The notes under the pieces were generated by a model. It saw only the letters and a program-made list of their open reading frames with translations. It did no database searches and was not told the origin of the DNA. A stretch of 64,000 nt of DNA from NCBI GenBank assembly GCA_905250075.1, contig CAJNOP010000022.1, positions 1,327,981 to 1,391,980 of the forward strand, given 5' to 3'. This DNA comes from Rotaria sp. Silwood1. Lineage: Eukaryota > Rotifera > Eurotatoria > Philodinida > Philodinidae. Made by a program: the position numbers and the translations under genes. This document shows, piece by piece, positions 11,301-23,501 of this stretch (position 1 is the stretch's first letter; each line of letters opens with the position of its first letter).

Positions 11301-13777
11301 TCAACTTATTACAGAACAAATTTTTAGTCCTGAATATGGTATGAATTGAAAATATTTTTAAAATTATTATTCATGATTTGATATGAGATTTATTCATTAA
11401 ATAGAAACTTATCTTTTCATAGTTATTTAAACAGAGAATATCAAAGTTATTCAACAGAGTTTAATTACAATTTTTTTTCACTGCCGTTAGCGCTAGAAAG
11501 AATCCTAATTGTGATTCAATTTGTAGGATTGCTGTATTTCAGTTCAAAAACGTCTCATTTCGTAGAGGATAGTTTACTCTAGCGTTCTATGTGCTAAAAA
11601 AAAATAGCCTTTTTCTTTTCTGAAACTCCTGTTGAAAAAATTTCCTCTAATTAAATTGCTATTTGAAATCTTTCTAGCAGGTATGGCTTCAGAAAAAAAT
11701 TGAAAACAAACATTAATGAATAATTTTAATGGACAGATGTAAAAAAAAATGAAAGTAGACTTAAACAATTTTTAAATGTTGTATTATGACAAACTTGAGT
11801 AGATAATGCTCTATGAAAAACATTATTTAATGAATATTATCCTTCGGCATATCATTATGCTTTATAAATTTCTACATAATAGATAGAGATAAAATATTGA
11901 ATTTTTAAATGATTGTACAATTTTCAGAGCTAGATCTATGGAAAAAAATCCTGGTTGAAACTTCTCTGACATCAAAATAGACTCTACCTTATCTTTTTTT
12001 TTATCTGTCCTTCGTAGTTTCTGAAATTTCGTTTTCTTTTTAGTACGTTTGGCTTAAAAATGTGATTTTTTCATCATGTAAGTCTCACAACTCAGAGACG
12101 ATATGATCTATAACTTTGAAATTTGCTTTGACAATCAAATGCTCAAAGAAGAATGACTAAATATAGGCACAATGGTTCAGATCTCGATTTCGTCAACAGT
12201 GGAATCAGAAACAATGAGTTCCATCCCATATCTAGAAATGACATATGAAAAATTTGCCTAAATCGGTGAACTATAGATATCATTTCAGTTGTCCCAAATA
12301 GCTGTGATTTACTCATATATACTGCTTGATAGTATATTTGAGACTATAAACAATAGATTTAAGTTTAAAAGGTTGATCACACTCGAAAGAATTTATCAAA
12401 AATCTTTTTTGTCTTTTTAGGAATGTTTATGGCTGATGAAGAAACACGTTCTTTATGGTTTAATCCATCAGCACCTGAAGATCTCGATCGTGAATATATG
12501 TTAATTGGCATGTTATTAGGTTTAGCTATATATAATTCAATTATTCTTGATATTAAATTTCCACCTGTTCTATATCGTAAATTAATGGGTAAAATTGGAA
12601 CTTTCGAAGATCTTGAAACGTCACATCCTGTAAAGAGTTTTATCTATAATATTCTATTGTTTTGTTTGTATAAATTATGTTTAGACTATTTATAAAAGTT
12701 TAAAAAATCTTTTATCATTCAATGAACAACAAGATGGTACAACAGTTGAAGATGCATTTTGTTTAACATTTCAAGTTGGTATTACAGATGCAACTGGTTC
12801 ACGAGTTACATTTGATTTAAAAGAGAATGGTGAAAATATTTCAGTAACAAGTGATAATCGAGCGGTTATTTCATAAAAAAAAATCTTTTCTTTCAGTCTG
12901 AATTAATCAAAAAAGCATCGTTTTTTTTTCTTGATCTATAGGAATTTGTACGTCTTTACAGTGATCTTTTATTGAACAAAAGTGTCGAAAAACAATTTCA
13001 CCCATTTTTTCATGGATTTTTATTAGTAACTGGTGATAGTTCATTACGAAAACTTTTTCGACCTGATGAAATTGAATTACTCGTTGCTGGTAGTCAAGCA
13101 TTAGATTTTAATCAACTTGCATCAGCTGCTGAATATGATGGTGGTTATACAAAAGATAGTTCAACCATTAGGTAACATATAGTTTTTTTTTTTTAAATAT
13201 TCACAAGTGAAAAAATGTCAGAACTGTACTGAAGAAATCTTGCGCTACAGTTGAATAATTTGACGACACTATGACCGAGCTGTCGCAAAATAAAATTTTT
13301 TTTTTCGGAATATTTTAGTAAGATTGGTAAAATATTTTTTTACTACTATCTTATGAACTATTGAATTATATTTTCATTTCCATTATTACAATAAGACTTT
13401 CCTTAATACAAAAACTAAAATATGTGAAATGTAGATTTATTCTGATGGTTTCTGTTTAGAAATTTTTGGAATGTGTTAATGAGTTTTACTGATGAACAAA
13501 AAAGAAAATTTCTTCGATTCACTACGGGTAGTGATCGTGCACCGTAAGTATTTCCTTTTTGATTAATGCACTCAACAGGAACTCTTTATTTTTTAGTATC
13601 GGTGGCTTAGCACGATTAAAATTAATTATATCTCGAAATGGTCCTGATACTGATCGTTTGCCAACAGCTCACACATGTTTCAATGCTTTTCTTCTTCCTG
13701 ATTATTCATCGATGGAAAAGTTACGTGAAAAACTGTTAATTGCAATTAATAATGCTGAAGGATTTGGTTTACTTTAA
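8357..13777 (+). CDS. UBE3A: UBE3A/E6AP-like HECT E3 ubiquitin ligase
   Basis: Twelve exons in phase give about 873 residues: 8357-8426, 8487-8840, 8912-9385, 10326-10874, 10928-11073, 11143-11227, 11279-11338, 12421-12629, 12685-12864, 12942-13171, 13460-13543 and 13597-13777. The N-terminus is an AZUL zinc-binding domain ([16 protein letters not shown]) with three of the usual Cys ligands visible. The fourth, which in human precedes DPHP, is not obvious. The C-terminal HECT domain is strongly conserved, including [33 protein letters not shown] and EYDGGYT. The catalytic Cys lies in TAHTCFN (codon at 13676), 33 residues from the C-terminus as in human UBE3A. A polyglutamine tract sits in a variable linker. 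The start is uncertain: TTCATATTCTAG before AKFIQ could be a splice acceptor, which would move the start upstream. Introns of about 940 and 1080 nt stand out among the short ones. Confidence 0.95.
9525..9643 (+). repeat. Dispersed repeat copy in UBE3A intron 3
   Basis: A ~120-bp segment (TATGTAGTGTCTATAGAC, ATCATTGAAAGCGAAAAGAG, GGGCTTTGAAAGG) is recognisably shared in the same order and orientation with 53978-54105, about 44 kb away. The identity of the element is unknown. Confidence 0.6.
10507..10560 (+). repeat. CAA/CAG repeat encoding a polyQ tract in UBE3A
   Basis: The tract encodes QQGQD followed by ten glutamines, mostly CAA with one CAG. It lies in the non-conserved linker before the HECT domain and is probably length-variable between alleles. 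Confidence 0.85.
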
Positions 13778-15182
13778 ATAAAACGCAAAAAACACAACAT
13801 CAATAAAAACATTTTTGTTACTAGTCGATCATTTTGTTTTTTTTTCATATTCCTTTTTTTTTTCTTTGTGCTATTCATGATTTCATACTCATCATCTTTA
13901 TTATATCCGCGTTTGTGTATGTATATATAGAGACTATTCTTGAGCTATTTTCACATTCACTGTGATATAACTCTTTCTCTCGGTTCTTTTTTATATAACT
14001 CAAAGTGTGTATGTGTGAAACGAAATTTAAGCTATATTATACGATTGCAAACGTGTCCAACTTTAATGAGACATGCCAAATGTATGTGACAAATTGCGTT
14101 AAAGTCAAGACAAATCTACTTGTTGTTAGCAGATCGACATCATGATTGACACAGACTTGCTGCGTGTCTCATTAAACAAGAAAAAAAGAAACGGTAAATT
14201 TCAAGTGTATAACACACATATGAACAAAGAACATACGATTTAAAAACGGCTCAACTGTCATATAAAATCCGTTTTTTTTTGCTTTATTTCTTGTTTTTAA
14301 AAATTATTATTCGATTCAATACATTCTAATATTTTATATACAAATGACGTGTTAATAATCATGGCTCAGAAGTAAAAACAAACTACTTAATTTTTTTCAT
14401 TCTATATATAACTTTGGTATTTATCTGATTATTCTTTATTATACAAGCTATTCTCTTCTATATCAACTATAATTATGAATCAATGTAATGGATAATGTTG
14501 AGATCAATTCGAATCGTATCATAGATTATCTAACGTGGTTCTCTATCATTTTAATACAAGCAACCATAAAGAGTACATGATATCGAAGTATTGTAATCAA
14601 TGATGTAGAGTCGTATACTTCTATTCGTTTTCTATACGTAAAATCAGTATTAGTTTAAGAACATCAATTTAGTGACTTCGAATATATTATATATACATAA
14701 ATACTTTGATTAGAGAAACATCACTATTTCATTATTTTGATAAGAGTAAAAAACTTGCTATTAACAAGTTTTATTAGAGAAAAATGGCATATGTATAAAA
14801 TATTTTCTATCCGAGCTGGTTGCAACGTTGAAATGAGCTTTCCCCTCTCTACCTCCTGGACAGTTCGGTCATGTTAAGTATCGCACTGTCACAAGTCTGA
14901 CTATACCACCAGTTCGAACATAATAACAAAAGAATTTAGTCGTCCCTTCTTTTCTATAATTTTAATGATTCTTTGAAAGAAAAAAAAAATGGCATATTAT
15001 TCTTTTCTTTCTGTCATCTTAAATTGACAAGAGCCAATAGAAGATTTTCTTTCTCTTTCTCTTTCTCTCTTTTCTGACCACTCGAAATTAAGTTGATCGA
15101 TGATTATCGTTGATAGTATTCTTTCCTTCAGTCATGACATATCGAACGCTTGACATATTCACAATAATTTTCGATTTCATTT
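13778..15182. other. Intergenic UBE3A-NR2E3; no gene recognised
   Basis: An AATAAA hexamer overlaps the UBE3A stop region (13777-13782), a plausible polyadenylation signal. A (CTTT)n pyrimidine tract lies at about 15044-15071, upstream of the NR2E3 start. The sequences TTTAATGAGAC (near 14061) and GTCTCATTAAA (near 14165) form a short inverted repeat. Nothing else could be supported. Confidence 0.5.
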
Positions 15183-17825
15183 ATGAATATTACTGAAAAT
15201 AAACATTCACCAATGAATAATGGTAAGAAATCTTTGAATGTGTAAATATACTAGATTTAATTATATTTATTTGACAATGCTTTTATTTTTTGAATATTAG
15301 ATAATTCATCAATAGGTCTAATCATAGATGATAAGAGTAGTAATAAACATGAGAAACAAAGATCTTCGTTAAATTCCTCTAATTCTTTAATACATTTCAA
15401 AACAAATTTCAATACTGAAAATCCATTTGGTATTTTTTCAATGTGTTTATCACCATCCAAACTATTTCGATCTCATTCATATATCAATCATCGATTTGAT
15501 CTTGCTGAACCTTATCCAACGTTATCCCATGCTTATTTTGCTAATATTGCTAAATATACAGAAAACAATAGAACTTCAATAAATAATAACTTAAGCTGTG
15601 AAGTTTGTGGTGATGTTTCCAGTGGTAAACATTATGGTATCTTAGCATGTAATGGTTGTAGTGGATTTTTTAAACGAAGTGTTAGACGAAAATTAATTTA
15701 TCGGTAAAATTTTTTTTTTCAAAAATATCTATACTTTTATTTTGAGATATTAGATGTCAAGCAAGTACAGGCAGATGTGTTATTGATAAAGCTCATCGAA
15801 ATCAATGTCAAGCTTGTCGACTTAAAAAGGTTAAATATATAAATATTATTTGGAGTATTATATTCTTTCTAGTTTTTGCTAAAGATTTTTTTGAGAAAAA
15901 AAATTGTTGGTCTATTCGTTACTTCAAATCATGTTACTGATTGATTTATATAGATTAGATATGTTTTCTTCTTCTTTTTTTTAGTGTTTACAAATGGGAA
16001 TGATAAAAGAAGGTAAAGCGTTATTTTATTTTTCAATTCAAATAAAATATTTCAAAAAAATTCAGCTGTACAAAATGAACGTCAACAACGTAGTGATACT
16101 CAAATTCGAATAGATTCAATTGGTTGTCATTATGATCATACTGGAACAACAATATCTGTTATGCACCATCGTCCTTTTCAACAAACAAATTTGACGTCCG
16201 ATTTAACATCTTTGACAAAACAAGGCGGTAATAAAAAAAATTGAATTTTTTTTTGCAATAGATAAATACAATTTAGCTAATAATCTAGATGAAACAATTT
16301 ATACAATATCATCACAAATTCTTTTGATGATTATCAAATGGATACGTAATTTACCAACATTTTTAAATTTACCTATTTGTGATCAGGTATTTGTTTATTT
16401 TTTTTATCTAAAGAAACAAGTTCAAACGTTGTCAAATAATAACTAATCCTCTATAGCATATTATTTCAAACGAACATCTATGCATATATCAAATAAGTAA
16501 ACGATGTGATATGAAAGAAAAATAAATAAATTAGATGAATTATTTTTTTTTCAAAAAAGTATCATTGTTAATTATTCAAAAAAAAACAGAAGAAAAGCGA
16601 CTTGTAGATCATATGAAGATGATATGGAAACAAAATATTTTATCAGTCCACATCTGCTTCTGGAATTGCTTTTTCTTTTTTAATGTTGTTTCACTTTCTA
16701 ATTCTTTCTGAGTTTTAGGATGTGTTTTTTTTTCTAGATTCGAATTCTTATGTTTATTCATAGCTTTTAATTTAATTTTTAAAACAACAATGAAGACACT
16801 ATTCTTATTCTACTGTAATCACTATATAGTATACAGTTTTAAGCTTTTTCGAACTAAATAGAACACCATATTGTTTAAAAAAAAAGTCATTTGAATAAAA
16901 AATTTTCCATATTTAAATATCGAATAACTTATAAGTGGCGAAGCAAAGTCAATGCGAAAATGGCTCAAAAAGAATTTTCAAAGGTTGACGAATAGGCAAA
17001 GAAAGGGTAGCCGTTTACCTTTATAATTCTTTAGCTTTTCGTTGGAACCACTTACAGATAGTGGCAGATTTAGGGGAAAGAATGCGAAAAAGTAGTCTCC
17101 CGTCTTCAAAGAGTTTTTTCGATTTTTCCAAGCTTATGATATAACAATGTTTCAAATGTTTTCCAAAATGATAATAAAGAATTTTCATTTATTAATTCTC
17201 GCTTTTTGCAAACTTGAGTTTATGTGAGCCACGATAATAAATATGATTAGGAAAATTTTTTTTTTATTTAGTTGATTTTATTGGAAGAATCATGGTCAGA
17301 ATTATTTCTTCTTTGGGCGATACAATATTCTATATCATTGGATGATGAAAATCCAATTTTTCATAATGTACTTCATCGAGAAAATGAAAAATTAATCAAG
17401 AATGTCTTTTTAATTTTTAAACAATTAAAACTTGATCCAATTGAATTTGCTTGTTTAAAAACAATCGTTCTATTTCGCTTTGGTAGAATAAATTAAGTTT
17501 TATTTTTCTTTTAAACGATTTCCTTTTTATAGATATTCGAACATTGAGAGAAGTTAAATTAATTGAAAATTTACAAGATCAAGCTCAAATAACATTAGCA
17601 CAATTTATACAAATTCATAATCCGACACAACCAACACGGTATTTAATTTTCTTTTTCGATAATTCAAAAGACAAAACTGTTTTCATATTTAGTTTTGGTC
17701 GATTGCTTTTAACATTACCATTACTTCGTAGTATACCGTCAATATTCATTGAAAAAACTTATTTTTCACGTACAATTGGTAATATATCCATGTCAAAATT
17801 ACTTTCAGACATGTTAAAAAATTAA
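15183..17825 (+). CDS. NR2E3: NR2E3 (PNR)-type nuclear receptor
   Basis: Nine exons give about 422 residues: 15183-15222, 15301-15703, 15754-15829, 15985-16012, 16066-16227, 16277-16386, 17272-17482, 17533-17638 and 17693-17825. The two-zinc-finger DNA-binding domain starts near residue 113 ([14 protein letters not shown]). Its P-box is [14 protein letters not shown], and the second finger reads [20 protein letters not shown]. The asparagine in the P-box (CNGCSG) is the NR2E3 type rather than the NR2E1/TLX type. After [10 protein letters not shown] comes a ligand-binding domain with [16 protein letters not shown] (signature helix), [13 protein letters not shown] and a C-terminal [20 protein letters not shown] that closely follows PNR. 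In vertebrates PNR controls photoreceptor fate; in invertebrates related receptors act in neurons. The N-terminus before the fingers is low-complexity. Intron 6 is 885 nt; the others are 49-155 nt. Confidence 0.95.
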
Positions 17826-17883
17826 AATTTGTATATATATATGTTGAAAAAAAATACTAAGCAAGCGATATTATATTGTTCAT

Positions 17884-18336
17884 TTAACGTTGAAATATTT
17901 CTTCAGAAATAACTTTTATATCTGAATTGATAGTTTCTGTTTGTTCATTGATTAAATTTTCAATACGTTTTTCAAGCATTGGATGAGTGAAATAACCTTT
18001 ACGGGAAAAAAAAATTAATTTTAATAAAAACAATAAAAAAAAAGAAACATGGAAACATACTAGCTGCAAATTGACGAATATCTTCAGGTTTTTGTAGACA
18101 AGTTTGTCGAATAAAGTCTCGTATTAAAATATTTAATTCTGGATGTTTTTGAAGATAACGTTCGTTTTCAATACGTTTTTGAATCTATATGAAATTGGAA
18201 AATAAATGAAAATACAATGAGATCATTGAAAAACTACTTTTAATTCATTGATCTTTTTTTGCTGCTCGGGTAATAGTGCACCTTCATCATATTTTTCTGT
18301 TGAATGTGGGGGATCATCAATTGGCTTTGCATCCAT
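17884..18336 (-). CDS. RIIAD1: RIIa domain-containing protein 1-like (RIIAD1)
   Basis: Exons 18336-18238, 18184-18061 and 17996-17884 give about 111 residues, close to the length of human RIIAD1. The sequence LLPEQQKKINELK, then RIENERYLQKHPELNILIRD and LQKPEDIRQFAASYFTHPML, is an RIIa-type dimerisation/docking segment, the fold used by PKA RII subunits and several axonemal proteins to bind amphipathic helices. It probably acts in cilia or flagella; that role is inferred from the family. It is convergent with NR2E3, with stop codons 59 bp apart. Introns are 53 and 64 nt. Confidence 0.88.
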
Positions 18337-19961
18337 TTTTATTCAGTTAATTAACATGAAACCAAAACAAGTCGAGAATATTGTCAGCCATGAATCTATT
18401 ACAGTTTTTGTGACGTTGCTTAGGGACAATAAATATCATCATTAATAACAATAAAATAATATCAAAACGGATATTTTATTTTTAAATTAAAAAAAATAAA
18501 TTCATGAAAAAAAACAAACTAGTTCTTTCGTGTGCTGAATGAATACGACATCTATTCAAGGATTAGAACACGATTATCATCAAACAATAATTCCATTGAT
18601 GAAACCCTCCTTTCTCCAACACACAACAATAAAGTCCAGTGCAATTCTGCAATTCAATTTGGAAAATCAAAAGTTTGAAGGTGGAATAGGGTGTGGGTGC
18701 GGGTGTGGATGTGAGCGAGCGTGAGTGGATGCAGGTATGAACGTTGTGTTCGTTCACACTCACCCACGCCCCACGCCCTACACGCATATCCATACCTCAA
18801 ATCTATACCGCACACCCACACAACATCAAATAGAACTTGCACTTATGATCCTATTCGTTTGTCATCTCAAGAATGTATGTACCGTCAATGCTTTTTTCTT
18901 GGGCGCTTTCGCCACGCTGATTAACAAGATGGTACATGGAGTCCGTAATGCGAATGACCACTACGTTGTCGACATTATTATCCCCATTTAGACAACAGTT
19001 GTATTATCTTTTCATTTATGTTGACGATGTACTTATGTTCATTCTAAAATACTAAGAGTAATTTCGTATCCAAGAACTTTCTGCTAACTTAGTACTTCTT
19101 CGCGCATCATGTTGTTGAAAATAATCCCATTTCTCATCGTTTTTGATCCAAACACATTTAATAATTTTAAATTTCATTTTCATTGATGACTTTTTTGAAC
19201 TTCGGAATCTCAGTCAAAGCATCAAACAAATTTAAAGCGTCTGATAATACAAACGATATCTGAAAATTCGTTTAATCTAACTGGATATTGTTGAGCTCAT
19301 CATAGACGTTCAAAGACCATACTATTAAAAACTTTGGAAACTCTCGTGATTTGTTAACTTCTAAACAAGTTTTATTTCTTAGCATTGAAATGCATTTAAC
19401 AATAGTCTAACTAAACCCTATCATCCTCTCAAAAACTGTATACTTTTCGACTAAATATTTTGCATGCCGAAATTAAGCATAATTCGATCTGATACCTGAT
19501 AACAAGTATATCGGCTTAGCAAGCATACAGGATTAAGGAGTATATAGATCTACAATAGAAATAATTGTGAGAGATATGGAAGTTTAAGTTATATTTAAAA
19601 GTAATAAAACGTTCTTTTTACAATAGACTTCGTTTTAAAAATCAAATTAAATTTCTGAGAAAGATAGAAATGTTGTCAATGAATTTCTAATAAAAAAATC
19701 ATGTTAATGAATAATAATAGTTTCAAGGCTGCTAGTTGAATTCAAGTATAAGATATTCAATAATTGAATTCAACTTTAAAAAAATTTACTCAAGTTAAAA
19801 TTCGAAAATCAATCATATCAAGTTTTTATTATGAAGGTAGATATGAATAGCACCGTATGATCAAATACTTAGAGCACTCGAAAAGCAGTGGCGAAGATAC
19901 TTTATTTCCGTACAGAAAACTTGAAGAATTTTTTTATATAGGGATAGACATTACAATGCTC
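18337..19961. other. Gene-poor region with telomere-like patch
   Basis: Apart from the G/C-rich inverted patch at 18692-18825 I see nothing coding. Overlapping short frames at 18539-18991 are produced by that unusual composition and do not resemble known proteins. Confidence 0.5.
18692..18825. repeat. Telomere-like TGTGGG hexamers in inverted arrangement
   Basis: The plus strand reads TGTGGG, TGCGGG, TGTGGA, TGTGAG without gaps at 18692-18715, followed by more GTGAG/GTGGATG units. From 18755 the composition flips to the complementary type (CACTCACCCACGCCCCACG, then CACACCCACAC to 18825). A short hairpin (TGAACG...CGTTCA) lies at the switch. The block contrasts sharply with its AT-rich surroundings. 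TGTGGG is the reported bdelloid telomere unit; calling this a telomere relic is inference. Confidence 0.45.
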
Positions 19962-19963
19962 TA

Positions 19964-20995
19964 CTTTTTCTGTGCTAGTTGATCACTCTTCAACTAGTAT
20001 CATAATAGTAAACCTTCGATAAAATTTGTTTTTGTCTAAAATTCGACTATAACATTAGATCATATTATCATCCATGTATATTCTTTTTTTTTCCTTGTTC
20101 TTCTTTTCTCTTTTGTGTGTATGTGCAGTTTATTCGTGTATTTTCTGGAAAATCAAAAAAAATAAAGTTAGGTTAAACTTTAACACTGCTCGTTATGTTA
20201 AACAAGAGGAAATGCAAGAGCAAATCGATCTAAGTTACGGCACCATTCAGTGAATCATCTTCAATTATTTCAAGCTTATGAAAATAACCGCTCGTGATAT
20301 ACCCAAGCATCTGACCAATTTTCAATGGACTGAACGAGATCACATATGCAGACACTATTAACGAACTTTGAAGAAGCAACATGGTGCTTATGTGATATAG
20401 TGACAGATGACGAGTCGTCATTTTATCATAAACAAACTGGTCGAAAATCAATAAATGCTGCGTACGTGGAAAGAGGAGATCTTTCACTAACTGTGGTTCG
20501 ATGCGGTAAATTTACAATACCACATCCACCTAATTCTTCTTATATTGTACCATATGATGTTTAGCTGTGCGATTTTATGAAGCAGAGTCTAAGAAATGAA
20601 TACGACACTGAATAATTGTATGGTGCTGTGACTAAGTTCATGAGAAATACTTCGATAAATGAATTCAACGATTGCAGTCGTGTTTCAATAACTAAGGTGA
20701 TTATTTTGAACATTTGATGAAATAATATTGTGTTGACCTTGTTTCTATATTTCTTTTCTGTTCTATCATCATTATTATTTTGTACAGTCTAATAGGTATG
20801 GACAGCTAGACATGATAAGAGACGAGAATAAAAATGAAACAAAAAAGAAAAAAGAAGAACAAAGAAAAACAAAAAAAGAATACACGTGGATGATAATATG
20901 ATCTAATTTTATAGTCAAGGTTGAGACAAAAACAGTTTTGATCAAAGTTTTCTATTTTGATAATAGCTGAAGAGTGATCAAATAGCACAGAAAAG
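19964..20995. mobile_element. Non-autonomous mariner element with ~120-160-bp terminal inverted repeats
   Basis: The left end, from 19964 (CTTTTTCTGTGCTAGTTGAT), and the right end, back from 20995, are inverted copies over at least 115 bp. Shared blocks include TGATCACTCTTCA, AGATCATATTATCATCCA and a pyrimidine tract. A TA dinucleotide flanks both ends (19962-19963 and 20996-20997), as expected for Tc1/mariner insertion. The interior holds a broken, internally deleted mariner transposase. Total length is 1,032 bp. Confidence 0.85.
20190..20735 (+). pseudogene. Decayed mariner-family transposase, internally deleted
   Basis: Fragments in more than one frame follow the mariner transposase order: LSYGTIQ, KITARDIPKHLTNFQWTERD, then TWCLCDIVTDDESSFYHKQ and SLTVVRCGKF. 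A C-terminal trace follows near 20675-20728, matching the mariner end rich in GDYFEHL. The first catalytic Asp region (VTDDES) is visible. The stretch that should carry the second and third catalytic acids is missing, and several stop codons and frame changes interrupt the rest. It cannot encode an active enzyme and lies wholly within the inverted repeats of the element. Confidence 0.85.
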
Positions 20996-21582
20996 TAATA
21001 ATTAATCTGAATCTGAACTAGGACAAGTACAAGCACAGCAAGTAAAAGTATTTTTACTTGTATTTAACCACGAAAACAGGCATTTATTTTGTATTTGTAC
21101 GTGATGCATAAATGTAAAATGTGGTCTGTAATGGTGACTACACTAAGAAACTGGTAGGATCATTACGATACCCTTTGCCAGCAAGTTAGATGGATATAAG
21201 ATGTGAATTCAACTTTTTTCTTGAGTATGTTAGTGAAGTGACTATAGAATTCTTCTAAAAATCATCTTGTGTCATATTCTGAGTTTCTTCGAAATGAAGA
21301 ATGAGATCCATAAAGGATGATGCTCCTCTGAGTCGCCTCAGAATATTGAACTTAAACAAGCAACCTATCAGATCTATTTTGAAATATGACTGAAAATTTT
21401 AAAAATTTTATACTTTGAACATGACTGTCTATTTTAATAAAAGCTTGTAGAATCATCTGAAATGTTTTCGATCTATTCAAATGACAACTAATTTTAAATC
21501 GATGATCTTTCATTTTGATAAAAGTTCTATTTGTGCTAAAGTGTAATTCCGAAACAATGTGTCTCAATTGATATGTGTAAGT

Positions 21583-22464
21583 CATCGGCGGGCCACCAGC
21601 TGGCAATTGGTGGCAATTGCCACACCTAAAAATATTATTAGTGGCACAGTTGAATCTAAAATACACTTTCCTATAATCATTGGTGGGTCACCATATAGTA
21701 CAGTCGTGATGGACAAACTTTTTTTCTGTCGCATTCCCAAATTTTTTGTAAGCGTACTAATCCTGAGTTCTCACTCCGAATCGTCTTTTTTTGAAAAATC
21801 TCGACCCCAAATGTTCTGTGCGTATTCTTCTCTAAATGTCTCGAAAAACCTGTCTGTCTCGGTATCCAAAACAAATATAAACATATCCTTGTGTGAGTAA
21901 TTGACTGTTTAGACGTGGATAAAATTAATAACTTCTTATTCATTAAGCGTAATATGCAAAATACTAAAAGAAATGTATTACTCAGGCCATGAAACAGACA
22001 GAAAAAGAAAAGTTAGTGACGTTTCAAACGATTCTCGATCGTCAGCAGCACCACATACAAAAATAAAATTATCAAATAAGGCGAAAATGATGAAAATGAT
22101 TAGAATAAAGAATTAGAAAACATTTATAATTTTTTGCCTGTTTTTTCTCGTTTTTTCATATGAAAAATTATTTATGTGCAATAAAATAAACGTAATTTGT
22201 AATTGTAGAACATGTTGCAGATAAAATTAATGAAGTTCGAGACAACTTTTTTAAAGTCCTGATTCTGACTGTTGCGTGCAAAATTTCTTTTCTGAAGTTT
22301 CAATTTCAGCTGTCCTATGCAGAAACTTTTTGGAACAATTCCACTTGTGCTATGGAACAGGGGAACCAAAATTTTTCAGGGTTTAGCTCTCTTTCGCAGG
22401 GCTCTACCATATAGCAATAGGTGGTAATTGCCACACCTCGATTGAAGATGCTGGCCCGCCGCTG
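21583..22464. mobile_element. Non-autonomous hAT element with 8-bp target site duplication
   Basis: The sequence GTGTAAGT occurs directly before the left end (21575-21582) and directly after the right end (22465-22472), a perfect 8-bp duplication as made by hAT transposases. The left terminus reads CATCGGCGGGCCA. The right terminus, in reverse complement, reads CAGCGGCGGGCCA. Inside both ends a GTGG[CT]AATTGCCAC motif recurs. Length is 882 bp. Frames inside (for example 21559-21900) do not resemble hAT transposase, so mobility would depend on an enzyme supplied elsewhere. Confidence 0.85.
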
Positions 22465-22472
22465 GTGTAAGT

Positions 22473-23501
22473 TCCACGTATTTTTCTTAAAATACGAGGA
22501 CAAATACTTTCATCCGACAATAACTGATTGAAATGTCGCATACTTATTACTTTCTTGCATTGATCGTTATATAAAAGGTGACGATATTGCAAGAGGATCA
22601 AGTATCACGACTTATGCTATTATCAAAAGCAAAAATATAGTCACTGTCTTTTTTAATATAAAAAACCTTCAGCTGATAAATCTGTTGCTGATGTAGATAT
22701 TAATGTTGGTAATGTGTTCGATGTTCTACACAAAAATACAGCATATTCTGCAGTACATCTTTCTATTTTTATTAGTCGATAAAGGGGAAAATATTTGAAA
22801 GATAAATAGAAGTATTCATTGCGATGATATCATAAACGATATTGAATGGATGTTATGTGGATCGAACAAATAATACATCCAAAATCACTGATTGGATCTC
22901 AAAAGACGATTTGAATCATCATAGGAAAGAAAATCATTGAATATAATATCATGCACTTTTTCACCATTGCTCAAAATTATAAATGATTCATTATTGTCCA
23001 ATAAAAAGTAGGAAGACTTTTCAAGGTTTTTTTTTGGTATCTTTGGAAGACACTTTCCAAAATGCCCTGTCTTGAATCCTGAGATCTAGATGTGGTCAAA
23101 TATCTACAAACCTCTAACGATTCATTCTAATTTCAAAGCAAAAACGTTTGAATGTCATATATTTCAGACAATGTCAAGCGATTTCGAATATTATCAAGTA
23201 TTTGCTAACTTATCAAAAGCCGATTTAAAAAAAAACATACAAATATTTGTTTACTGGAAAAAAAACCAATCAAAGTCAAATTTTAAATTAATGACGATCT
23301 ATTGAACTTTTTTCAAGATACAATTTCCATCAATTGTCATAATTCAATCGCGAATAATTATAATAGAATCTCTTCTAGTTTTTAGTACTAAAAAATTAAA
23401 ATCAATAGCTCTATCATATTATATATTTTGTTATCCTAAGAAAAAAAAAAGAATATTCACCAATTGAATTTATGTATAAAAAACGCAAAGAGAAAAGTTT
23501 T
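22473..23501. other. Intergenic, no gene recognised
   Basis: AT-rich sequence between the hAT element and the 3' end of the PPC-domain gene. Only short frames without recognisable domains are present. Confidence 0.5.

Noticed and set aside
14061-14176. Short inverted repeat TTTAATGAGAC / GTCTCATTAAA as a possible MITE
   Set aside because: Only about 11 bp pair over a 115-bp span; too short to separate from chance in AT-rich DNA.
14810-14930. Locally G+C-richer block as a possible structural RNA gene
   Set aside because: No cloverleaf, A/B boxes in the right spacing, or snRNA-like motifs could be drawn.
16921-17160. Possible hAT-like end (AGTGGCAGATTTAGGGG) in NR2E3 intron 6
   Set aside because: The motif looks like a hAT terminus, but I found no matching inverted end or 8-bp duplication nearby.
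18725-18991. Frames through the telomere-like patch
   Set aside because: Several frames are open on both strands only because the C/G-biased hexamers lack stop codons; the His/Thr/Pro-rich peptides are artefacts.
21559-21900. 113-codon frame inside the hAT element
   Set aside because: It starts across the element boundary and does not resemble hAT transposase.
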